This document shows, piece after piece, positions 1 to 5,189 of a stretch of 7,001 nt of DNA. How positions within the stretch are numbered: the first letter of the stretch is position 1; each line of letters starts with the position of its first letter. The DNA is from Candidatus Methanophagales archaeon (GTDB taxonomy: Archaea > Halobacteriota > Syntropharchaeia > Alkanophagales > Methanospirareceae), in assembly GCA_003601795.1 (NCBI GenBank), contig PIXU01000065.1, positions 1 through 7,001 on the forward strand, read 5' to 3'. Below the pieces are notes generated by a model. That model was given only the letters and a program-made list of their open reading frames with translations, made no database searches and had not been told where the DNA came from. The position numbers and the translations under genes are program-made.

Positions 1-2
1 AA

Positions 3-359
3 CACGTCATCCTGGACGTTGACCACTGGCTCTTATTCTTGAGCTTTGTTGATTCGCATCCCGATAAGGAACGGCTCTGGGACTTGCATCGTGAAGTGTG
101 CCAGGCGCATGCAGAGCAGTTCAAATACAAATTCTACCGTGTGGAATCTATTCTGAAACGACTCGAAGCATGCAACTTCTCTAAATTACGTAAAACATCC
201 AAAAGCGACTTCACGCTCGTTTTGGGTTCTGACGTGCCAAAGAAATTCGTTAAAACCGAACTTGAGGAAATCTTCGCCGCCGGGATGGGCTTTCAGGTGG
301 AGATAAAAGAGGATTTCTCAAAGCTGCGGGTGAAGGTCTTGCAAGATTTAAATCGTTGA
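3..359 (+). CDS. 3' end of an unrecognised protein gene, cut by the window edge
   Basis: The frame is open from the left edge to a TGA at 357-359. No in-frame ATG or GTG is visible in the window, and the TTG at 39 has no ribosome binding site before it, so I read this as the C-terminal part (about 118 residues) of a longer protein. The visible part is soluble and charged. An amphipathic Lys/Glu-rich helical stretch (around KYKFYRVESILKRLE) is followed by a short alpha/beta-looking tail with TLVLGSDVPKKF and a final strand-like segment rich in Lys, Val and Leu. There is no signal peptide, membrane segment, Cys cluster or catalytic motif that I recognise. It converges on the glutamate dehydrogenase gene and so is probably not in an operon with anything else here. 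I cannot assign a function. That it is coding rests on the uninterrupted frame and its plausible composition. Confidence 0.5.
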   Translation, partial: HVILDVDHWLLFLSFVDSHPDKERLWDLHREVCQAHAEQFKYKFYRVESILKRLEACNFSKLRKTSKSDFTLVLGSDVPKKFVKTELEEIFAAGMGFQVEIKEDFSKLRVKVLQDLNR

Positions 360-527
360 GTTTAGAAATAAAAAACTTTCACGACGTTAATATCTCCTCA
401 AACAATTCCGCTCACAGCTCATGCATCATTGGTATCTCCGTGACTTCGGCTGCAAGCTTGCTCAGTGCCGCAATATCGGCCCTGTCTATCAATTACACAT
501 TTCGGTTCTTTATTTATCAATGATAAA
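360..527. other. Gap between convergent genes, with a possible gene remnant and a small palindrome
   Basis: No complete gene is visible. On the minus strand a frame ending with TGA at 412-414 reads DRADIAALSKLAAEVTEIP followed by MMHEL and stop. This looks protein-like, but it has no start codon of its own before it runs into the glutamate dehydrogenase gene in a different frame. It may be the tail of a deleted gene or chance. Next to the dehydrogenase stop codon lies an AT-rich palindrome at 513-527 (TTTATCA, one base, TGATAAA). It could form a weak hairpin at the mRNA 3' end, though it lacks a convincing T-tract. Confidence 0.35.
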
Positions 528-1775
528 CTAAATCCAGCCACGAAGCTCCATTGCTTCAACCACTCGTTCAACGGCGACCACGTAGGCTGCCTGTCGCATG
601 TTTACCTTATAGCTCTTGGAATTGTTTAATACAGAGTGATATGCAGCGCTCATTTTACTATCTAAATGCTCTTGAACTTCTTTTTCATCCCAGTAATACA
701 TATAGAAGTTCTGCACCATCTCAACGTATGAAACGGTTACACCTCCTGCATTGCATAAGAAGTCCGGTATCAGATGAACCCCTCTTTTATACAGTATGTC
801 ATCCGCTTCTGGTGTCGTTGGACCGTTGGCTAACTCAGCGATAATTTTGGCGTTTATATTTGGGGCATTCTCCTCGGTAATAACACTTTCTAAAGCAGCG
901 GGTATAAGTATATCCACGTCAAGTTCTAAAAGCTCGTCATTAGATATGCGTTCCGCATCCGGCAAATTGATTACCGAACCCGTCTTATTTTTGCACTCGG
1001 TAACTGCCTCGAGATCAAGCCCTTCCTTGCTGTATATTCCTCCTTTACTATCACTAATAGCCACTATTTTAGAGCCGAATAGCGATTTGCCAATATATGC
1101 AGCATGAGCTCCGGCGTTACCGTAACCTTGTATGGCAACAGTAGCTTTTTTAAGGTCTATGCCACATTCTTTTGCCGCTTCACGAATGGTGTACCAACCT
1201 CCCTGGGCTGTTGCGGTTCCTCGCCCAACAGAACCACCAAGACAGAGTGGTTTACCGGTAATAACGCCAAATTGGCACTTCCCTGTAATTTTTGAGTACT
1301 CATCCATCATCCAGGACATAATCTGCGGATTTGTATATACATCCGGGGCAGGGACATCTTTATCAGGTCCAATGAACTGGTATACAGCTTGTATATATGC
1401 CCTGCTTAAACGTTCCAACTCACCTTGAGACATTTCCTTGGGATTGCAGATAACGCCACCTTTCGCGCCTCCAAGCGGCAAGTCCAGGAGGGCACACTTC
1501 CAGGTCATCCAGGCTGCGAGTGCCCGCACAGTATCAATTGTTTCGTCAGGGTGAAATCGAATTCCCCCCTTTGTTGGACCCCGCGCATCGTTGTACTGCA
1601 CCCGAAATCCTTGAAATACTCTTATAGAACCATCATCCATACGAACGGGCAATGATACGTGCAGTTCACGCATCGGCATTCGTAGGATCGCATGTGCATT
1701 GGGATATAACTTGAGTATCTTTGCACACTCATCCAACTGCCTTTGTGCATTCCTAAACGCGCTCTCTTTTACCAT
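528..1775 (-). CDS. gdhA: Glutamate dehydrogenase (Glu/Leu/Phe/Val dehydrogenase family), 415 aa
   Basis: Cytoplasmic enzyme for the reversible NAD(P)-dependent amination of 2-oxoglutarate to glutamate, normally a hexamer. The N-terminal dimerisation and substrate domain carries GPTKGGIRFHP (Lys69), MTWKCALLDLPLGGAKGG (Lys93 and catalytic Lys105) and PAPDVYTNP (Asp145). The Rossmann domain has GYGNAG at 217-222 and SDSKGG at the end of the second strand. NAGGVTVSY near 342-350 supplies the substrate-pocket Ser349. Lys69 and Ser349 correspond to residues that favour glutamate over Leu, Phe or Val in this family. Length is normal. I chose the ATG at 1773-1775 because AGAGGT lies 7 nt upstream and the protein then starts like its family. 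The longer open frame, to 1955, would add 60 hydrophobic residues running into the IS and is not credible. NAD versus NADP preference cannot be read safely. The gene is alone on its strand, with decayed DNA upstream. Confidence 0.93.
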   Translation of the reverse strand: MVKESAFRNAQRQLDECAKILKLYPNAHAILRMPMRELHVSLPVRMDDGSIRVFQGFRVQYNDARGPTKGGIRFHPDETIDTVRALAAWMTWKCALLDLPLGGAKGGVICNPKEMSQGELERLSRAYIQAVYQFIGPDKDVPAPDVYTNPQIMSWMMDEYSKITGKCQFGVITGKPLCLGGSVGRGTATAQGGWYTIREAAKECGIDLKKATVAIQGYGNAGAHAAYIGKSLFGSKIVAISDSKGGIYSKEGLDLEAVTECKNKTGSVINLPDAERISNDELLELDVDILIPAALESVITEENAPNINAKIIAELANGPTTPEADDILYKRGVHLIPDFLCNAGGVTVSYVEMVQNFYMYYWDEKEVQEHLDSKMSAAYHSVLNNSKSYKVNMRQAAYVVAVERVVEAMELRGWI

Positions 1776-1807
1776 TTCTTTTACCTCTGTTTTTGATTTT
1801 TTATTGC

Positions 1808-1831
1808 CTATTATTGCAATAATAGTATAAG
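1808..1831 (-). promoter_or_regulatory. Putative gdhA promoter with an 18-bp palindromic operator
   Basis: CTATTATTGCAATAATAG at 1808-1825 is a perfect palindrome 32 nt upstream of the gdhA start codon. On the minus strand it is directly preceded by CTTATAC (1825-1831), a plausible archaeal TATA box. That box would start transcription near 1800-1805, so the palindrome would sit between box and start site, where archaeal repressors commonly bind. A second partial TTATTGC copy lies at 1801-1807. The palindrome is seen directly; the TATA choice and the operator role are inferred. Confidence 0.45.
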
Positions 1832-1867
1832 AAGTATCAATACCATAAAAAGACTGTTTGAGCACTT

Positions 1868-1896
1868 TTGGTCGTGTTTCAAGATAGGTTAAAATT
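1868..1896 (+). repeat. Left terminal inverted repeat of the IS remnant
   Basis: It pairs with 2866-2894 with four mismatches in 29 positions. The first ten bases inward differ from the right end at only one position after TTGGTCGTGT, and the last nine (GTTAAAATT) are identical. The exact terminus could be at the GG of 1870, since the outermost TT is less certain. Confidence 0.75.
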
Positions 1897-1905
1897 ATAA
1901 AAAAT
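1889..1905 (+). promoter_or_regulatory. Putative transposase promoter (TATA-like) inside the left IS end
   Basis: The AT-only stretch TTAAAATTATAAAAAAT contains a TATA-like box. A start about 25 nt downstream would fall near 1920-1927, within the left arm of the hairpin described at 1917-1947. The assignment is inferred from position and composition only. Confidence 0.35.
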
Positions 1906-1916
1906 CCTAAGGGAAA

Positions 1917-1947
1917 CACCTCCAGCATGTTGGATGCAGAGGAGGTG
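1917..1947 (+). promoter_or_regulatory. Hairpin that would sequester the transposase ribosome binding site
   Basis: CACCTCC (1917-1923) is exactly complementary to GGAGGTG (1941-1947), which is the Shine-Dalgarno sequence 7 nt before the transposase ATG at 1955. Inside the stem GCAT (1925-1928) and ATGC (1934-1937) can also pair. A transcript reading in from outside the element would fold and hide the ribosome binding site. One started at the element's own TATA box would lack part or all of the left arm. Such read-through protection is known in other IS elements such as IS10; its operation here is inferred. Confidence 0.55.
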
Positions 1948-1954
1948 AATCCCA

Positions 1955-2839
1955 ATGGATATTACGGTCTCTCTCCAAACAAAAATACAGTTTGAAGGGA
2001 ATAAAAAGGTATCAGTAGGTAATGTAGCAACTGCGGTGAAGGGACTTGGCTTGGAACAGAAGGTGACAGAAGCGGCGATCCAGAAAGCGGGTGAAGAGCT
2101 GATTGAGAAATACTGTGGAGGAATGTATGCCAGAGGTAATGGCAATAACAGGTACCAGCGTGCAGGAACGGTAAAACGCCATCCTAAGACATCTGTGGGA
2201 AAAATCAATCTCAAGTTACACCGGGTTAAGGATAGAGAGGAAGGGGGAACGGGGATTTTCTTGCCCCTGGAAGACAGGATAGAATTTGATGGAAAGAAGG
2301 TCTATCAGGAAGATATTTCCGTAATCAGCGCTGAACTTGCCATCAAGCTCACCTATCGAGATGCGGTAAAAGAGGGCAAGCAGTTCATATAAGATAAAGG
2401 ATGCACGAGTCAAAGTTGCGTTTGCCGATGGCACTAATACCCATTCCCAAGAGAGAGGGAAGCGCAAAAATGACGTGAATGTTGTTCTGGGCGTAAGTAA
2501 CGGGAAGAAGATTCTCCTGGATATGAATTGAAGAAGTTGGCTGAAGAACTCCGAGAACTCGGCTGTTTTAAGGCTGCATCCTTTATCAGGACTTATTCAA
2601 ATACTACTGTCACCTTTGCGGTCCTGGCGGTCAAAGGAAGAAAGGTGCCGTGGAATTCAAATCTTATAGAGCGATTGATGGGAGAAATAGCGAAAAGGAC
2701 AAAGCATAAGTGGATGAGGTGGACTACCAAAGGTCTGGAGACGATCTGGGACATCATTCTGATAAGGTACATATCTGAAGAATCTTACGAGTTATTTAAG
2801 TCCAGAATGATGAAACAACTTAAGATTTATAAAGGGTGA
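1955..2839 (+). pseudogene. Broken ISH6-like DDE transposase gene (three frame blocks, middle missing)
   Basis: Block 1 (1955-2392) is a good 145-aa N-terminal part with YCGGMYARGNGNNRYQRAG, KLHRVKDRE and LTYRDAVKEGKQF, ending at a TAA. Block 2 (2388-2531, shifted frame) reads VKVAFADGTNTHSQERGKR and VNVVLGVSNGKKILLDMN before a TGA. Its ADGT is the likely first catalytic Asp. Block 3 (2528-2839) returns to the first frame with KVPWNSNLIERLMGEIAKR, TKHKWMRWTTKG and a C-terminal helix, where the Glu of NLIERLMGE is the likely catalytic Glu. The total is about 290 residues against roughly 440 for an intact relative (from memory). The segment that should carry the second catalytic Asp is gone, and about 25-30 residues also seem to be missing between blocks 1 and 2. 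A strong GGAGGTG precedes the ATG at 1955. No functional transposase can be made. Confidence 0.8.
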
Positions 2840-2865
2840 GGTGAAAAGTACATCTGCTGGAGGTG

Positions 2866-2894
2866 AATTTTAACTGATGTTGATACACGACCAA
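2866..2894 (-). repeat. Right terminal inverted repeat of the IS remnant
   Basis: It is the reverse complement partner of 1868-1896. Here the GTTAAAATT block touches the CACCTCCAGCA block directly. At the left end the two blocks are separated by 20 bases (1897-1916). One end has therefore gained or lost 20 bases, or the inner pair has a separate origin. Confidence 0.75.
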
Positions 2895-2904
2895 TTTATT
2901 ATCA

Positions 2905-2944
2905 TCTGTGTTAATCTGCGTTAATCAGTGTTAATCTGTGTCTA
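2905..2944. repeat. Four imperfect 10-bp tandem units
   Basis: The units are TCTGTGTTAA, TCTGCGTTAA, TCAGTGTTAA and TCTGTGTCTA, with a period of exactly 10 bp. They start 10 bases beyond the right IS end and stop 4 bases before the TAA of the porD remnant. I have seen similar short repeats of the ATCTGTGTTAATC type in unrelated intergenic regions of archaea and bacteria, so this is probably a dispersed intergenic repeat and not part of the IS. Whether it binds a protein is unknown. Confidence 0.75.
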
Positions 2945-2948
2945 TAAT

Positions 2949-3269
2949 TTATTTTTCTTTTTGTTCTTTTTCCATCACCTTCTTAGCATGATCCTCCCTT
3001 ACCTTCCCTAAGGTCTTTGTGGGACACTCCTCAACACATATCAGACAGCCCTTACAGTTATCGTAATCTGTATATGGAAAGCCGTCTTCATTTACTGTCT
3101 GTTACAATCTCAGATATCACCTTCTCCACAGCTTCCTTTAAAGAACTCGGCACCATACAGTGGGAAGCCCTGAGCATAGTAACCCCCCCAAAAATGTCGC
3201 AGTCCCCAGCACTCTACTGGCAACTTTCGCCCCCTGACCACCCCTGTCGTGAAATCTCAACCTGAACAT
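2949..3269 (-). pseudogene. Remnant of porG-porD, pyruvate:ferredoxin oxidoreductase gamma and delta subunits
   Basis: From an ATG at 3267-3269 the frame reads MFRLRFHDRGGQG then AKVASRVLGTATFLGG, the unmistakable start of a 2-oxoacid:ferredoxin oxidoreductase gamma subunit. A run of seven G (plus-strand C 3183-3189) then breaks the frame. Shifting by one base continues the family pattern as YYAQGFPLYGAE (3146-3181). The rest of porG, normally near 180 residues, is absent. A third frame, ending at a TGA at 3088-3090, reads SSLKEAVEKVISEIV, possibly its C-terminus. From 3101 down to a TAA at 2949 a frame reads VNEDGFPYTDYDNCKGCLIC followed by VEECPTKTLGKVRE. This is the second [4Fe-4S] cluster half of a delta subunit (C-x2-C-x2-C-x3-C-P); the first-cluster half is missing. 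The gene order porG then porD is the usual archaeal one. porG begins 9 nt after the ilvC stop, so the intact genes probably belonged to that operon. Confidence 0.72.
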
Positions 3270-3278
3270 TTTAGAAGC

Positions 3279-4262
3279 TCATTTTTTGGTAAACAACTTC
3301 CTTATCTCCGCACCAACCGTCTCAACCTGATGCTCGCCTATCTTCTCTCTGCTCGCTTTCAGAAACGGAATACCGCGTTTGTATTCCTCAACCCATTCAT
3401 CTGCGAATTCGCCACTCTCCACACGTTTCAGCGTTTCTTTCATCCTCTCCTTCACCTCAGGTCCGATTATCTTATGCCCTACTGACCACATTCCATACTC
3501 CGCCGTGTTAGAGATAACCTCTGCCATTCGCTTTATCCCGCCCTGCCACACTAAATCCACAATGAGCTTCATCTCGTGCACGCACTCGAAATACGCCATC
3601 TCCGGTGGGTAGCCCGCCTCTACCAGCACTTCAAACCCGTTCTTCATTAATTCTACTAACCCACCGCATAAAACGCACTGCTCACCGAATAAATCCTCGT
3701 ACGTCTCCTGTTCAAAAGTACATTCTAAGATGCCCGCCTTTGTCCAGTGCATCGCCTTTGTCATTGCTAACGCCACTTCGCGTGCTTTGCCCGATGGATT
3801 CTGCTTTACGGCAACGAGACCCGGGACGCCAAAGCCGTCTAAATATGCCTTCCTTTCCTCGGTTCCCGGCGCCTTCGGTGCAACCATAATAACGTCCACG
3901 TCCTCTCTTGGAACAATTCTTTTGAAGCAGATATTAAAGCCATGCGAAAACCCGAGTGTTTTCCCTGCTTTCATGTGCTTCCTTATCTGATTCTCATAAA
4001 TCTCTGGCTGAATCTCATCGGGAAGCAGGATATGCACAATATCTCCTTTTTCCGCCGCTTTGTCTATCGGCAATACCTCAAAACCATCCTCTTTTGCCTT
4101 TTCCCAGCTCTTTCCTCCTTCTCTCGCACCCACGACCACGTCTATTCCCGAGTCACGCAAGCAGTTTGCCTGTGCATCTCCCTGTGCACCATACCCAATC
4201 ACTGCTATTGTTTTATCTCTTAAAATGCTCTCATCTACATCCTCATCATGTAATACGTTCAT
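3279..4262 (-). CDS. ilvC: Ketol-acid reductoisomerase, class I, 327 aa
   Basis: It catalyses the Mg2+-dependent alkyl migration and NAD(P)H reduction of 2-acetolactate or 2-aceto-2-hydroxybutyrate to the dihydroxy acids of the valine and isoleucine pathways, in the cytoplasm. The N-terminal Rossmann domain has GYGAQG (23-28) and a cofactor loop GAREGGKSW (45-53), followed by LLPDE and SHGFN with catalytic His107. The knotted C-terminal domain carries DLFGEQCVLCGG (metal ligands Asp190 and Glu194), YFECVHE (Glu226, Glu230) and SNTAEYG (Ser251), so all catalytic residues are present. Length is typical of class I. It departs from the usual family sequence at GAQGDAQAN (commonly GSQGHAHAL) and PKAPGTEER (commonly PKGPGH-VR), which marks a distinct subgroup. 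The ATG at 4260-4262 overlaps the stop of the upstream gene as ATGA and has GAGGAGG just before it, so the two genes are probably translationally coupled. Confidence 0.96.
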   Translation of the reverse strand: MNVLHDEDVDESILRDKTIAVIGYGAQGDAQANCLRDSGIDVVVGAREGGKSWEKAKEDGFEVLPIDKAAEKGDIVHILLPDEIQPEIYENQIRKHMKAGKTLGFSHGFNICFKRIVPREDVDVIMVAPKAPGTEERKAYLDGFGVPGLVAVKQNPSGKAREVALAMTKAMHWTKAGILECTFEQETYEDLFGEQCVLCGGLVELMKNGFEVLVEAGYPPEMAYFECVHEMKLIVDLVWQGGIKRMAEVISNTAEYGMWSVGHKIIGPEVKERMKETLKRVESGEFADEWVEEYKRGIPFLKASREKIGEHQVETVGAEIRKLFTKK

Positions 4263-4621
4263 GCTATCCTCCTCAATTTTTCAATCCACTTCTCAATACG
4301 CCTCAACGATATTTCTACCGCATCCTTATCCATTTCATTCTCGTAGAAGTTTCTATGTAAAGCATTTGCATCACCAAAAAATACCACAATTTCCTCATCT
4401 CCGCTCTCCCTTGAAATTCTGCTCACGAAAGACCATATCTCACCGTGTCTCTCCAACTTTAATCCCCTGCCCTCCGCTATTCTCTTCACTGCGGGCACAG
4501 ATGCCCCCCATAGCTCCTCCGATGTTTGCACCAAATCCCCTTTTTTCAACAATTCTTTCGCTTCCTCAATATACTCATTCATCACAAGCTTTTGCGGCAA
4601 TGTGATAGAAGCAGCGCCCAT
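4259..4621 (-). CDS. PaREP1-family (HEPN-like) protein, 120 aa, between ilvN and ilvC
   Basis: This is a small soluble, helix-rich protein. The pattern EAKELLKKGDLVQTSEELWGAS followed by VPAVKRIAEGRGLKLERHG and later ALHRNFYENEM resembles the archaeal PaREP1/PaREP8 family, a group with a four-helix HEPN-like fold and no established biochemical role. It ends in a charged helix (RRIEKWIEKLRR). I chose the ATG at 4619-4621 because GGAGA lies at a normal distance before it and a TATA box lies upstream; Met14 (4580-4582) has neither. The stop overlaps the ilvC ATG by ATGA. It is not a known branched-chain biosynthesis protein, so its place inside the operon is unusual. It could be a bystander that kept a promoter useful for ilvC, or a regulator; the sequence does not decide. 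The family call is from memory of its motifs. Confidence 0.8.
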   Translation of the reverse strand: MGAASITLPQKLVMNEYIEEAKELLKKGDLVQTSEELWGASVPAVKRIAEGRGLKLERHGEIWSFVSRISRESGDEEIVVFFGDANALHRNFYENEMDKDAVEISLRRIEKWIEKLRRIA

Positions 4622-4658
4622 GTTTGTTCTCCACTTATGCTATGATTGTTACAATGGC

Positions 4659-4668
4659 ATATAAATAC
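4659..4668 (-). promoter_or_regulatory. Internal promoter for the PaREP1 gene and ilvC
   Basis: On the minus strand the 79-nt gap after ilvN contains AAGTATTTATATGCC, with TATTTATATG at 4659-4668, a close match to the archaeal TATA box. A start about 25 nt downstream would fall near 4636, leaving a leader of about 15 nt that still contains the GGAGA ribosome binding site. ilvC could therefore be expressed apart from ilvBN. The box is seen in the sequence; its activity is inferred. Confidence 0.6.
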
Positions 4669-4700
4669 TTATGTTATTGCTGCTACATCTACCTCTCCAA

Positions 4701-5189
4701 TTATCCACCTGCACCTATCCCAATCGCCGTAACCCCCGTCCTGAATAACTGCTTCACGCCAAAATGGCGCATCAAATCCACGAATCTGTCTATCTTTTTT
4801 GGCTCTTCCGTAAGTTCCAGTGTTACGGAGTCCAACGCAGCATCCAATATTTTCGCTCCATAAGATTCCGCAAGCTGCATTACCTCCGAACGAGCTTCTG
4901 AATCCTTTGCATGCACCTTTAGCAGGCATAAATCGCGGATAATCGCCTCGCTCTCTTTCAGATCCACCACCTTTACCACTTCTATCAGGTTGCTGAGCTG
5001 TTTCCTTACCATCTCCAACTCGCTCTCTGAACCCTCTAACGCCACTGTCATCCTCGATAAACCCTCCTTCTCGCATGGAGAAACCGTAAGCGATGTGATA
5101 TTGATTCCTCGCTGAGTGAACATGCCCGACATTCGCGTTAGCACCCCCGGATTATTCTCCACCAATAATGAAATTATATGCGCTTGCAT
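4701..5189 (-). CDS. ilvN: Acetolactate synthase regulatory (small) subunit, 162 aa
   Basis: It binds the catalytic subunit IlvB, raises its activity and confers feedback inhibition by valine or other branched-chain amino acids. Residues 3-75 form an ACT domain with SLLVENNPGVLTRMSGMF, GINITSLTV and GLSRMTVALEG. Asn11, Asn13 and Gly15 lie in the loop where the effector binds in relatives. Residues 80-160 form the typical C-terminal domain, with IRDLCLLKVHA and ending in LFRTGVTAIGIG. Length matches the family (about 160). The start overlaps the end of ilvB by 16 nt, with AGGAACGGAAAG before the ATG, which fits coupled translation and equal stoichiometry. The usual ending is RTG followed by a Leu-Ala-Arg-Gly type motif; here it is Ile-Gly-Ile-Gly, a mild divergence. 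Valine sensitivity cannot be judged from sequence alone. Confidence 0.95.
   Translation of the reverse strand: MQAHIISLLVENNPGVLTRMSGMFTQRGINITSLTVSPCEKEGLSRMTVALEGSESELEMVRKQLSNLIEVVKVVDLKESEAIIRDLCLLKVHAKDSEARSEVMQLAESYGAKILDAALDSVTLELTEEPKKIDRFVDLMRHFGVKQLFRTGVTAIGIGAGG

Larger units (their letters stand above)
1868..2894 (+). mobile_element. Decayed ISH6-like insertion sequence (about 1.03 kb remnant)
   Basis: The two ends carry a 29-bp imperfect inverted repeat matching at 25 of 29 positions: 1868-1896 against the complement of 2866-2894. The outermost bases are TTGGTCGTGT and the innermost block is GTTAAAATT. A second perfect 11-bp inverted pair, CACCTCCAGCA, lies inside, at 1917-1927 and 2855-2865. 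Between them is a broken transposase gene. The flanks show no convincing target-site duplication of 8 bp or so, as expected for an old or rearranged copy. From memory, intact ISH6-type elements are roughly 1.4-1.5 kb, so some 0.4 kb has been lost, in line with the missing part of the transposase. The element sits only 92 bp upstream of gdhA and next to the por remnant. The family name is a recognition from protein motifs, not a database match. Confidence 0.75.

Noticed and set aside
513..527. Intrinsic terminator after gdhA
   Set aside because: The stem is short and AT-rich with almost no loop, and no clear T-tract follows it on the minus strand, so I list it only as a palindrome.
1776..1955. 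A 60-residue N-terminal extension of glutamate dehydrogenase (open frame up to 1955)
   Set aside because: It runs through the promoter palindrome and the left IS end, is unlike family N-termini, and a good ribosome binding site supports the start at 1775.
2216..2467. Minus-strand frame opposite the transposase
   Set aside because: It is antisense to recognisable transposase sequence and has no protein motif.
2905..2944. CRISPR array
   Set aside because: Units are 10 bp, directly tandem and without spacers; no cas gene is present.
3213..3272. A gamma-subunit reading VEISRQGWSGG with an early frameshift
   Set aside because: The overlapping frame from the ATG at 3267-3269 gives the family motif MFRLRFHDRGGQG without any break, so the first reading is only a shadow.
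4060..4605. Long plus-strand frame opposite ilvC and the PaREP1 gene (181 codons)
   Set aside because: Its Ser/Pro-rich composition is what the complement of a coding strand gives, it crosses two well-supported genes, and it shows no family motif.
4669..5076. Minus-strand frame of 135 codons inside ilvN
   Set aside because: Gly- and Arg-rich out-of-frame reading of ilvN; it lacks a plausible start signal.
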